Part shown: positions 16,363 through 24,887 of the stretch, in pieces
Layout of the letters: every line of letters begins with the position of its first letter
Position numbering within the stretch: position 1 is the stretch's first letter
Assembly (NCBI RefSeq): GCF_021440085.1
Contig: NZ_JAKCPW010000009.1
Location: 303,080-367,079, forward strand
Length of the DNA stretch: 64,000 nucleotides
From: Dyadobacter sp. CY261
GTDB lineage: Bacteria > Bacteroidota > Bacteroidia > Cytophagales > Spirosomataceae
Direction of reading: 5' to 3'
Notes under the pieces: generated by a model
Told to the model about the DNA's origin: nothing
Database searches by the model: none
What the model saw: only the letters and a program-made list of their open reading frames with translations
Translations under genes and position numbers: made by a program

Positions 16363-18954
16363 CTATTGCCGGGCGATCCGGTGCACACCCACCGAGCCAT
16401 CGCGGTAGGCGATGCGCACGATGTACAACCCCGTCGGCAAGCGCGAGACGTCGATTTCAGGCTGCCAAGGACATGACATGGTTTGTACACCTCCAGAATC
16501 GAAAATCGTTATGCTCGCAATCGTCGAAGGATCGGAAACGCGGATGAACAATTTGTCATCGATAGTAATCGGGTTAGGATAAAGCAAGGCATCACGCACG
16601 TCCCCAAACGTCACACTTTGTATGCGGCTGTAAGCGTAAGTGCTATCCTGATCGACCATTTTGAGCCGGTACAGGTTTTCCGTTGGCAAAGGCGTGGGAT
16701 CTGTAAATGCATAGGATTGCCTTTCCGCACTTTCCCGATGTGACATCACTGTCCCTATCGTTTCCCACTGCTTTCCGTCGCCGCTCCGCTGGATTTCGAA
16801 ATGATCGCTGTTGGATTCGTAGGTTGTAATCCACGAAAGTAAAGCTGTCTTTTCTTGCCTTTCCGCCGTAAAATCTACGAGTGTGACCGGCAGGGCCGCC
16901 TCGGCAATCAATACCAATGGGGGCGCAGCAACCGTTCCGGCCGGTGCCAATGCAGCGCAATCGACCACCTGCCCAGCGAGATTATAACAATAGGTAGCAC
17001 GCTTCGGACCGGCTGCATTATTTGAAACCACCGATTTGAGGCGGTTGAAACTGTCGTAATCGTAGAAGATCGCTTTCCCGTTCGGGTCCTGGATAGTTTC
17101 CATTCCTATTGCGGGTTTGTAATCGTAAGTGGTGGACTGGGCAATGGAAACTCCGTCGGCAATGGTTCTCTTTTTGAGTAAATCTGCTTTGCCGATGTCG
17201 GCGAGACCGAAGTATTCTAATTTCCGGGTAGGACCATTGAGTTCCTTATAAGTAAGCAAGTTGCCTCTTGGGTCGTAGGTAAGGAATTCGATATCGGTTG
17301 TGAACAACGGCCAATTACCTAGCTGGCTTTCTACTTTTTGGGGCTGGTACGCTCCCGAGAAAAGGTCATAATAAATCCTTGTTTCCTTGATTGGAGTAGG
17401 CAAAACATCCAGACCGCTATATTTAAATATTTCAATGACTGGACCGATCATATGCTTGGTGGTCAAGGCAATACTTATCGCGTCCCCTTCATTCGGCGGA
17501 TATCTGTACCAATGTTTGATGGCACGTCCTTTGCTGTCATTCCGCCCCTCGATGTCCAACTGCCCGTTTGGCCAGTACATCTTCGTCGTCACCGAACTGG
17601 TGAATGAAGCCGGATTGTCCTGATCGTACGTATTTTGAACAATTTCAACAGGGAGAAATTTCCTGACATCGTTGACACTTGCCGTACCTTCGTAAACCTT
17701 ATGATTGGTCTGACAAAGCAGCGTCACCAGCGTTTTAACAGATCGGGCCGAATAATCGCCCAACGGTCCGACCGGTGCAAAAACCTGGGTAGTCTTGGAA
17801 GCAGGATTCCCGTTCTGATAGTAACTAGCAGCGCTGATTAACTTTCCTCTTGTATAAGACTTGTTGTTGTAAGGCTGATAAGGGGTTGCACTCGGCTGCA
17901 AAAAACCCGATGGGCCTTCATCACGATACCCATTATCAAAATTCGAGAATTGATACACATTCCAACCTTCCGTAGACGATCGCTCGATCACCTGAGAGTA
18001 GCCGATGTGAGCTCCCATTGAATTTTCTGATACCGGCAGTACCGATTGTGTGGAAAAAATATCCTCTTCGATCAGTACGCCCTGTGTTTCGGGCAATGGT
18101 TTATAATCCGGCCAATAATACTGTGCTTTACCAGCCAACACGCCACTGGAAAGTACCGCAAAAACGTATTGAGTGCCCAGGTCATCTGTGATGATAAATC
18201 CCTCGAAATGTTCGGCATAATGCTGATTATTATAGCTATCCCATTGATTTCCGGTAAAAGTGGGAGGTGTAAATGGAGGATAACTGGGCGTCCCGCTATT
18301 GATGAGCTGGACTTTTACAGGCCGGTCACATTGAACTTTCCATTTCGCGTCACTGCCAAGATAGAATTTACCAGATAGGCCCGGAGCTGAAAAAGTGAAC
18401 TCATCCGGTTCGGTATCAATGTGAATTTGATTCAGCGTGGTGTTTGCGATGCCAATAATGCCTGCATTCTGTGACCAGTCGACATTGTTAATCAGAGCAG
18501 TATTATAACCAAAACCATGTTCACCAAGCGTACTTGCCGTTGCTTTATTGTCATCCGGCCCATCCCGGACCGTTCTTGTTACTGCATAATGGGTCGAAAG
18601 CGTAAAGTTCATCCCTACCCATCCGGGATGCTGCTCAGGCCGGACGCCCGCTGCATCATAAGCCAGGGAGATCGGTAGCCGAACCGAGCCATCGAAAACC
18701 TCGTGGAGGTTGACGGTAATCTCCGGCTTACCCATAAAAAGCGAAACAGGAATTTCTCCATAAGAGCCGAAACTGGCCACGTTGGGACTTTGAATGGATT
18801 GGGGAGCTTTGGGAATATTTTCCTGAGTCTGAAGATATTGGATGGCCTCGGCTAGCTTTGTGGAATCCTCGGAATCTGGTTTGGGCACAGGCTGTGCTGT
18901 GACGTGCATGTGAATCAGAAATAACGCGATGAAGCATAGTAATGTTTGTCTCAT
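16363..18954 (-). CDS. RHS-like secreted protein with type IX secretion sorting domain
   Basis: 863 residues from the ATG at 18954 (MRQTLLCFIALFLIHMHVTAQ), which gives a proper signal peptide; the longer frame to 19041 adds an unlikely 29-residue lead. The N-terminal and middle parts resemble the RHS/SpvB-like shell proteins of Bacteroidota, with a few YD-type repeats (YDYDSFNRL) near residue 640. The C-terminus contains LPVTLVDFTAER, then a fibronectin-like part and a type A T9SS signal (LYPNPITID, LPTGLYIVRI). It should be exported by Sec and then by type IX secretion. It precedes the toxin-bearing RHS gene on the same strand, so the two may form one surface assembly. Confidence 0.85.
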   Translation of the reverse strand: MRQTLLCFIALFLIHMHVTAQPVPKPDSEDSTKLAEAIQYLQTQENIPKAPQSIQSPNVASFGSYGEIPVSLFMGKPEITVNLHEVFDGSVRLPISLAYDAAGVRPEQHPGWVGMNFTLSTHYAVTRTVRDGPDDNKATASTLGEHGFGYNTALINNVDWSQNAGIIGIANTTLNQIHIDTEPDEFTFSAPGLSGKFYLGSDAKWKVQCDRPVKVQLINSGTPSYPPFTPPTFTGNQWDSYNNQHYAEHFEGFIITDDLGTQYVFAVLSSGVLAGKAQYYWPDYKPLPETQGVLIEEDIFSTQSVLPVSENSMGAHIGYSQVIERSSTEGWNVYQFSNFDNGYRDEGPSGFLQPSATPYQPYNNKSYTRGKLISAASYYQNGNPASKTTQVFAPVGPLGDYSARSVKTLVTLLCQTNHKVYEGTASVNDVRKFLPVEIVQNTYDQDNPASFTSSVTTKMYWPNGQLDIEGRNDSKGRAIKHWYRYPPNEGDAISIALTTKHMIGPVIEIFKYSGLDVLPTPIKETRIYYDLFSGAYQPQKVESQLGNWPLFTTDIEFLTYDPRGNLLTYKELNGPTRKLEYFGLADIGKADLLKKRTIADGVSIAQSTTYDYKPAIGMETIQDPNGKAIFYDYDSFNRLKSVVSNNAAGPKRATYCYNLAGQVVDCAALAPAGTVAAPPLVLIAEAALPVTLVDFTAERQEKTALLSWITTYESNSDHFEIQRSGDGKQWETIGTVMSHRESAERQSYAFTDPTPLPTENLYRLKMVDQDSTYAYSRIQSVTFGDVRDALLYPNPITIDDKLFIRVSDPSTIASITIFDSGGVQTMSCPWQPEIDVSRLPTGLYIVRIAYRDGSVGVHRIARQ

Positions 18955-19277
18955 TTGAATGATAGTTAAGAGATAAATTGGGCATAGCGAATCCGACTGA
19001 CCTGAACCAGGCCGGTGGACAATTCCTGACGCGCAGCGCACAAAGTCAGTATCAATGGATAATAGCGGGTGCCTTCCGACATTAGTTAACCGCGCGATTC
19101 AACTAATGCGATGCGGGTAAACATAAACTTCTATTTCCTCGCTCAAAGGATATAGTTTCCCAACAACCCTTTTTGACGATCAAACGGATCGATGTTTGCC
19201 GTTAACCCCTATTTTTGTCAAAATTTTATCATATTAACGGGAAGTATCGTTTCTATACCGAAACCGGGCTGTGAAGA
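18955..19277. promoter_or_regulatory. Divergent intergenic region between the RHS locus and the BamA-like gene
   Basis: About 320 bases without a credible gene. On the plus strand TATTTTTG at 19210-19217 fits the TAnnTTTG -7 box, about 60 bases before the ATG at 19278; no TTG sits at the right distance for a -33. A short inverted repeat TTAGTT/AACTAA lies at 19082-19106. I see no clear minus-strand promoter. Confidence 0.4.
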
Positions 19278-20702
19278 ATGAACCCTAAGAAGTACTATCA
19301 GACGATTTACTTTCTGCTTTTTACCTTGTTGATTTCCCACTTTACATGTGGTCAGACGGTCGTAGCCGATAGCTCCGGCATTGTGGTCGTGGGGGACATC
19401 ATGGTGGAAGGCAACCACCGCACGCGCACGGGCATTATCATGCGCGAAATGGCCCTCCGCAGAGGTGATACGCTTTCTACGGAGTCGCTGAAGGAAAGGC
19501 TTGAAATTGACCGCAGGAAGGTGATTAATACTAATTTATTTATCACGGTTGACCTGCTCACAAAGCCTAATCCGGACTCCGTTCACACTGATATCCGCAT
19601 TGTGGTCAAGGAGCGCTGGTACTTTATCATGCTGCCGGTTTTCCAGCTCGCCGACCGGAATTTCAATGAATGGTGGTACGAACGCAAGCGCGATCTTTCC
19701 CGCACTACTTACGGCGTATACTTAAGCTACGGTAATGTCACCGGCCGCGCCGACAAGCTCCGCTTCCTCGCCGAATTCGGTTTTATCCCAAAGTTCGAAC
19801 TTGCATATACGTTGCCCTACATCGATAAAGCACAGAAGACCGGTATCACCGTCGGCACTTCCTATTCGATTAATAAAAACACAGCATTCAGGACATGGCG
19901 CGACAAGCTGCAATACCTGAGCAGCGAGGAGGTCAATCGTGAGCGCTTTTTAGCTTATGTAAGCCTTTCGCGCCGCAACAAATACTATACATTCCATTCG
20001 CTTGACTTACGATGGAGTTACATGAGCATTTCGGACACGATTGCCCTGCTCAACCCCAATTATCTGCTGAATGGGGATAAACGGCAACGCTATTTCCAAT
20101 TGACCTACACTTACAGTTACGACAAGCGCGACAATGCGCAATATGCGTTGCAAGGTCAGACTGCCGGTTTGCAGATTTCCAAAACAGGATTACTCCCGAC
20201 CGACGACGTTAATACGCTTTATCTTTACGGCTCCTATCGTAAATTCATCCCGCTCAGCAAAAAATGGTTTTTCAACACCAATGTGCGCGGCCGCATCTCG
20301 TTCCCGAAACGCCAGCCTTACCCGCAGACCGTCGGCTTGGGCTACCGAAATGACCTCGTGCGCGGGTACGAATTGTATGTGATCGACGGTCAGGATTATG
20401 CATTGATCAAGAATGAGCTGAAATACAAGCTCTTCTCGGTTCAAAAGCATTTGTCGTTTATTCCTGTAAGGCAATTCAATACGATCCCATTAGCTGCCTA
20501 CATCAATGCATTTGCGGATGCAGGTTATGTCAAAAACAGCTACCCGGAGTTCAGCAACACGCGTTTGGGCAACACTACGCTTTATGGCGCCGGTGCCGGG
20601 CTCGATATTGTGACTTTTTACAATATCGTTGCGCATTTCAATGTGACGCTGAACGGAGAGGGCGAACGCAGGTTCTTTTTCAACCTGTCAAGAGAATTCT
20701 GA
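19278..20702 (+). CDS. BamA/TamA-family outer-membrane protein with one POTRA domain
   Basis: 474 residues with a signal peptide (hydrophobic to about residue 25, HFTCGQ). A single POTRA-like domain follows at about residues 35-110 (VVGDIMVEGNHRTRTGIIMREM, RRGDTLS, RKVINTNLF). The rest is a beta-barrel (long alternating strands, GLGYRNDLVRGYELYVIDGQ) ending in phenylalanine (FFFNLSREF), as expected for a BAM substrate. The RGYE motif resembles the VRGF/Y of the Omp85 family lid loop. With one POTRA it is smaller than BamA (five POTRAs) and is likely a TamA-like or specialised Omp85 protein. The role in insertion or export is unknown. Confidence 0.8.
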   Translation: MNPKKYYQTIYFLLFTLLISHFTCGQTVVADSSGIVVVGDIMVEGNHRTRTGIIMREMALRRGDTLSTESLKERLEIDRRKVINTNLFITVDLLTKPNPDSVHTDIRIVVKERWYFIMLPVFQLADRNFNEWWYERKRDLSRTTYGVYLSYGNVTGRADKLRFLAEFGFIPKFELAYTLPYIDKAQKTGITVGTSYSINKNTAFRTWRDKLQYLSSEEVNRERFLAYVSLSRRNKYYTFHSLDLRWSYMSISDTIALLNPNYLLNGDKRQRYFQLTYTYSYDKRDNAQYALQGQTAGLQISKTGLLPTDDVNTLYLYGSYRKFIPLSKKWFFNTNVRGRISFPKRQPYPQTVGLGYRNDLVRGYELYVIDGQDYALIKNELKYKLFSVQKHLSFIPVRQFNTIPLAAYINAFADAGYVKNSYPEFSNTRLGNTTLYGAGAGLDIVTFYNIVAHFNVTLNGEGERRFFFNLSREF

Positions 20703-20818
20703 GGTCATTTCCGAAAGCAACAAATATGTCTAAATTGCGATTAAAGAACATCGAATTAGTTAGAAGGCACGATAATTTCTCAACTCTATTTAAACCGGAT
20801 GGTACAACCTCTACGCTT

Positions 20819-21415
20819 ATGAACATGCTTAAAAACGGGGCAGTCATCTTCTCTATGGCACTTCTGGCCATGGCTTGCGAGACCAAGACAAACGAAAAAA
20901 CAGAGGCGGAAGCGGATTCCGTCGTGCTGCACGAACCCGCCGCTGCTGAACTGAACAGCGATCAATCCACATTATTAAAGACCATTCTAGGCCCACCCGA
21001 GCAAAGTACGGCGGGTACGGTTTTGAGAGGCGTTGCATTTGGCGATCCTGTTGCGAAGGTAAAAGCGACTGAAGCATTCGAAATGTTCGAAGAAACAGCT
21101 GACCATCTTGGCTATACGTCCGAAACCGCACAGTTGGAGACGATCGATGTGCAGTATTTCCTCACAAGCGATAAGAAGGTAAACAAGATCATGATTGACG
21201 TTTATCTCAACAGCCCGGCGGCAACCAAGCAGCTCTGGGACGCCAGCAGGCAATATTTTAGTAAAACCTATTCTTCTCCGAAAGAAGAATCCAAAAAGAT
21301 CTCCTGGAACAGCAAGACTGTTCGGGTGAGTATGGAGGATGTATCGGAAGGAAAAGACTATGGACTGAAATTTCAATTCTTCCCAGCCGACAAAAACGTA
21401 CTGGCCGCTAAATAA
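20819..21415 (+). CDS. Lipoprotein of unknown function
   Basis: 198 residues from the ATG at 20819 (MNMLKNGAVIFSMALLAMAC); a longer frame from 20726 has no signal at its start and is unlikely. The lipobox LLAMAC places the acyl cysteine near residue 20. After an acidic linker, the C-terminal 130 residues form a compact domain (GVAFGDPVAKVKATEAFEMF, VYLNSPAATKQLWD) that I do not recognise. It starts 116 bases after the BamA-like gene and ends 5 bases before the cyclophilin gene, so the three are probably co-transcribed. A periplasmic location tethered to a membrane is inferred from the lipobox. Confidence 0.65.
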   Translation: MNMLKNGAVIFSMALLAMACETKTNEKTEAEADSVVLHEPAAAELNSDQSTLLKTILGPPEQSTAGTVLRGVAFGDPVAKVKATEAFEMFEETADHLGYTSETAQLETIDVQYFLTSDKKVNKIMIDVYLNSPAATKQLWDASRQYFSKTYSSPKEESKKISWNSKTVRVSMEDVSEGKDYGLKFQFFPADKNVLAAK

Positions 21416-21420
21416 CACCT

Positions 21421-22128
21421 ATGAAAACCAAAAGATCGATTATCCTGGGCGTACTTTGCCTCATTGCTGTTTCAGTTTCTGCTCAAAAAACGTCGAAAAG
21501 AGACGAAGTGGTTACCATCGAGACGAATAAGGGCACGATGCGTTTCATCCTTTTCGACGAGACCCCGAAGCACAAAGCCAATTTTATAAAACTCGCGAAA
21601 GATAAATTCTATAACGGGCTCCTGTTCCACCGCGTGATCGACGACTTTATGATCCAGGGTGGCGACCCCAACTCGCGCAATGCAAAGCCCGATGAAATGC
21701 TCGGTCGGGGCGACAATGGCTACAAAATCCCGGCGGAAATCAATGGGAAGCTGTTTCACCAGAAAGGTGCATTAGCCGCGGCGCGCGACAACAATCCTGC
21801 GAAGGAATCGAGCGGATGCCAGTTTTACATTGTCGAAGGACGTAAATGGAGCAAAACCGATTTGGAAAAACAGTCGGCCCGCGCAGCACGCAAGCTGACT
21901 GACGATCAGAAGAAAGTATATGAGACTGTTGGCGGAACACCGCATCTGGATGGCGCGTATAGCGTTTTCGGACAGCTCATTGACGGGATGGATGCACTCG
22001 ACAACATTGCTTCGGTAGACAAAGACGAGCGTGACCGTCCCGAAAAGGACGTTACGATGAAGGTGTCGGTTAAAAAGATGAAAAAGAAGAAGATTACCCG
22101 CAAGTACGGCTGGAAATACGAAGCTTAA
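21421..22128 (+). CDS. Peptidyl-prolyl cis-trans isomerase, cyclophilin type
   Basis: 235 residues with a signal peptide (MKTKRSIILGVLCLIAVSVSAQ), so exported to the periplasm. The cyclophilin core is clear: FHRVIDDFMIQGGDP, then ALAAARDN, SSGCQFYIVEG, and later AYSVFGQLIDGMDALD. It catalyses proline isomerisation during folding of exported proteins. About 35 charged residues (KWSKTDLEKQ onward) are inserted between QFYIVEG and the last core strand; such an insertion is common in Bacteroidota homologues. A basic C-terminal tail (KKMKKKKITRKYG) follows. The gene follows the lipoprotein by 5 bases and abuts the next gene. Confidence 0.92.
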   Translation: MKTKRSIILGVLCLIAVSVSAQKTSKRDEVVTIETNKGTMRFILFDETPKHKANFIKLAKDKFYNGLLFHRVIDDFMIQGGDPNSRNAKPDEMLGRGDNGYKIPAEINGKLFHQKGALAAARDNNPAKESSGCQFYIVEGRKWSKTDLEKQSARAARKLTDDQKKVYETVGGTPHLDGAYSVFGQLIDGMDALDNIASVDKDERDRPEKDVTMKVSVKKMKKKKITRKYGWKYEA

Positions 22129-22129
22129 A

Positions 22130-23038
22130 TTGGAAAAGAAGAAAATCCTGATCACCGGCTCCAACGGATTGCTGGGACAAAAACTGGTGGAACTACTGGT
22201 TTCAAAAGCACATATAGAAACCATTGCCACGGCCAAAGGTGAAAACCGGCTGCCATTCAGCCAGGGTTACCGTTATGTTGAAATGGATATTACCGATCCG
22301 GCGGCCGTCGACCATGTATTCGCCACCGAACGGCCGAATGTGTTGATCCACACAGCAGCTATGACGAATGTAGACCAATGCGAAACGGAGAAAGACGCGT
22401 GCTGGAAGCTGAATGTAACGGCAACTGAAACGCTGGTCTCGGCTTGTGCTAAATATGATGTCTTCCTTGAACACGTTTCGACGGATTTTGTTTTCGACGG
22501 CACTTCCGGACCCTATCGCGAAGGGGACACACCCAATCCGATCAGCTTTTACGGTTGGAGTAAGTACGCTGCCGAAAAAGTGGTGATTTCTTCTGACATT
22601 GAATGGGCTATCGCCCGAACAGTGCTCGTTTACGGCATCGCACACGATATGAGCCGGAGCAATATTATTCTTTGGGTCAAAAAGTCTTTGGAAGAAGGCA
22701 GGGCGATCAAAGTCGTGACCGACCAGTTCAGAACGCCAACATTGGCCGAAGATCTCGCAACCGGCTGTTTCCTCATCGCCGATCAGGAGGCAAAAGGTAT
22801 TTACCACATTTCCGGCAAGGATTTTCTCACGCCTTACGAAATGGCCCTTGCAACCGCAGATTATTTCGGGCTCGATGCTTCACTCATTTCGCCTACGGAT
22901 GCGTCTGCATTCACACAACCCGCACGGAGACCTCCTCGAACGGGATTTAATCTTACCAAATCACGGAAAGTACTGGATTACGAGCCGCATTCTTTTCGCG
23001 AAGGGATTGAACTGCTGGCAGGGCAGATAGGCGGATAA
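22130..23038 (+). CDS. RmlD-like SDR-family sugar-nucleotide reductase
   Basis: 302 residues starting with TTG at 22130, one base after the previous stop; no better ATG exists. The Rossmann motif GSNGLLGQKL at residues 9-18 binds NAD(P). The RmlD features are HTAAMTNVDQCE, the STDFVFDG strand and YGWSKYAAEK, which contains the Y-x-x-x-K catalytic pair. It belongs to the dTDP-4-dehydrorhamnose reductase group. No other rhamnose genes are near, so the substrate is uncertain. It is the last gene of the plus-strand block, and a long hairpin follows at 23071-23144. Confidence 0.85.
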   Translation: MEKKKILITGSNGLLGQKLVELLVSKAHIETIATAKGENRLPFSQGYRYVEMDITDPAAVDHVFATERPNVLIHTAAMTNVDQCETEKDACWKLNVTATETLVSACAKYDVFLEHVSTDFVFDGTSGPYREGDTPNPISFYGWSKYAAEKVVISSDIEWAIARTVLVYGIAHDMSRSNIILWVKKSLEEGRAIKVVTDQFRTPTLAEDLATGCFLIADQEAKGIYHISGKDFLTPYEMALATADYFGLDASLISPTDASAFTQPARRPPRTGFNLTKSRKVLDYEPHSFREGIELLAGQIGG

Positions 23039-23070
23039 GTATTTCAGGAGCACTCATCTCAGCGAGAAAT

Positions 23071-23144
23071 GCACCGCTGCGAAAGACGGTGAATCAGCAT
23101 GGACATATCCTGCTGAATTAACGGTCCGTTGCAGCGGTGCTTTT
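23071..23144. terminator. Long nested hairpin between convergent genes
   Basis: GCACCGCTGC (23071-23080) pairs perfectly with GCAGCGGTGC (23131-23140), followed by TTTT. Inside, ACGG/CCGT and TCAGCA/TGCTGA also pair, so almost the whole 74 bases fold as one rod. It is a terminator for the plus-strand genes and perhaps for the minus-strand gene ending at 23150. Confidence 0.7.
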
Positions 23145-23149
23145 AACGT

Positions 23150-24799
23150 CTAATTATATAGCAACTCATAGTATTCCCTCGCCATCCGGTCTGAATTGAA
23201 TGCTTCGCTCACATCGTTCATGCTATTCAAAACCATTTGCTGCCACTTTTGCGGGGCGTTGTAGTAAGTTGGAATAACGCTGCGTTCGAGCGTTTCCATC
23301 AGGTTGTCGCAATCCTGCTTGTTAATATCCTCTCCCTTGGCAACCGGCAAAAGGAATGAATTATGCTCGTCCTTCGCGAATTCGCAGATCCAGCCATCGA
23401 ATGTCGAGAGATTTAAAGCGGCATTCATAGCCGCAGTCATACCGCTCGTGCCCGATGCTTCCCGCGTAACGACGGGTGTGTTGAGCCACACGTCTGCACC
23501 GTCTTTCAGCAGTTTTGAAAGTGCCAGTTCATAGCCGGTCAGCACAGCCATATTTGGGAAAAGGTGACTGAGATAGAATAAATGATTAAAAGTCCCTACT
23601 GCGCCTTCATCTTTCGGATACGGTTTTCCTGCCCATATCACCTGTATCGGCTGATTTTTATTCCCCATTAATCGCCTGAAACGTTCGATGTCCCACACCA
23701 GCATATCAGGACGCTTATAAGCCGCAAACCGCCGCGCCCAGACGATCGTCAAAACCTCCGGATCGAAAATTTTTCCGCTTTGGTCGGCGACCGTTTTGAA
23801 CAATAGTTTTTTTAGCTCCTTCTTGCGGGTAACAATCGTGTCGATGTCATCAGTCAGCCTCGCCTTTTCCAATACGGGATCAACCCAATACGCATTGTTC
23901 TGCGCATTGGTGATGTGGCCGATCGGCGCAATTTTGGGATGTGCTTTCCACATTTTCCGGGAAACTTCCCCATGCAGCTTTGAAACGCCGTTCGCTTTAT
24001 GGCTGAGACTCAATGCGGCTAGTGAGTGATTAAAAATACTATCGCGGATGCCACTGATCTTCCGGACAGTTTCCAGGTCGATACCTGAAAAGAAACCAAG
24101 TTTATCCAGAAAATGGATGTCGTGCTTCTCATTACCGGCCTCCTCGGGCGTGTGGGTTGTAAAAACAACCTTTTTTTGTACTTCGGAGACACTTTTATAT
24201 TTTTTATACAAATGAAAAAGCGATGATACCGCATGCGCTTCATTTAAATGATATACTTCGGGCTCATAACCCAACCCTTCGAGCAACCGCGCTCCGCCGA
24301 TGCCCAACACCATACATTGTGCCACTTTGTAAGTCACATCCGCATCATACAATGAATAGCTGATGGCCCGCGTCGATTCATCGTTACCGTCGGTGTCAGT
24401 GGTTAGCAAGAACAATGGCGCCGACTGAAATATCTCGGGATCGAGATAATAGGCCGCTACCCACACTTCTTTGCCCATCATCGGAATCTGGAAGCGGATT
24501 TTTGTATCGACAAGATAGGAATACATCTTCTCATGAAACTCGGGCTGCATGCTACCGTCCTTGTTGCGGCCCTGATCGTAATAGCCATACTTCCAGAGCA
24601 TTCCGATTCCGATGATATTCTGTTTGAGCGCATACGCACTTCGCATGTGCGACCCCGCGAGGAAACCAAGCCCGCCGGAATAGATTTTCAATGCCTGGTC
24701 GACGGCGAACTCCATGGAAAAATAAGCGACTGACTTTTTATATTTCTGATCCGCGGTGAATGGATGCTGGTAAGGGAGAGAGAAAGATTGTTGTGACAT
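23150..24799 (-). CDS. Alpha-glucan phosphorylase-fold (GT35) protein lacking the PLP lysine
   Basis: 549 residues from the ATG at 24799 (MSQQSFSLPYQHPF). The N-terminal FSMEFAVDQALKIYSGGLGFLAG is shared with bacterial glucan phosphorylases, as are HLNEAHAV, TTHTPEEAGNE and the glycogen-binding YHLNEAHA region. At residues 447-470 the PLP-loop reads GTSGMTAAMNAALNLS. In catalytic phosphorylases the sixth position is the Schiff-base lysine (GTSGMK or GTGNMK), but here it is Thr455 (codon ACT). The protein is also shorter than most of the family (about 800 residues). It may be a non-PLP glycosyltransferase or a lineage variant; phosphorylase activity should not be assumed. Confidence 0.85.
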   Translation of the reverse strand: MSQQSFSLPYQHPFTADQKYKKSVAYFSMEFAVDQALKIYSGGLGFLAGSHMRSAYALKQNIIGIGMLWKYGYYDQGRNKDGSMQPEFHEKMYSYLVDTKIRFQIPMMGKEVWVAAYYLDPEIFQSAPLFLLTTDTDGNDESTRAISYSLYDADVTYKVAQCMVLGIGGARLLEGLGYEPEVYHLNEAHAVSSLFHLYKKYKSVSEVQKKVVFTTHTPEEAGNEKHDIHFLDKLGFFSGIDLETVRKISGIRDSIFNHSLAALSLSHKANGVSKLHGEVSRKMWKAHPKIAPIGHITNAQNNAYWVDPVLEKARLTDDIDTIVTRKKELKKLLFKTVADQSGKIFDPEVLTIVWARRFAAYKRPDMLVWDIERFRRLMGNKNQPIQVIWAGKPYPKDEGAVGTFNHLFYLSHLFPNMAVLTGYELALSKLLKDGADVWLNTPVVTREASGTSGMTAAMNAALNLSTFDGWICEFAKDEHNSFLLPVAKGEDINKQDCDNLMETLERSVIPTYYNAPQKWQQMVLNSMNDVSEAFNSDRMAREYYELLYN

Positions 24800-24840
24800 T
24801 AGAAATGATTTTGGTGAACAAAAAGACATAGCATAAAAAA

Positions 24841-24864
24841 CCCGGCCTGTTAAAAAGGACCGGG
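24841..24864 (-). terminator. Rho-independent terminator
   Basis: On the minus strand, CCCGGtCC pairs with GGCCGGG (one bulged T), followed by TTTTTTA. It closes the transcription unit of the Ala/Glu-rich gene at 24888-25658. Confidence 0.8.
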
Positions 24865-24887
24865 TCAAAGTACATTTCAATTAAGCA

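Noticed and set aside
22202..22807. 201-residue ORF on the minus strand inside the reductase gene
   Set aside because: Shadow of the RmlD-like gene on the other strand; no family pattern and no promoter.
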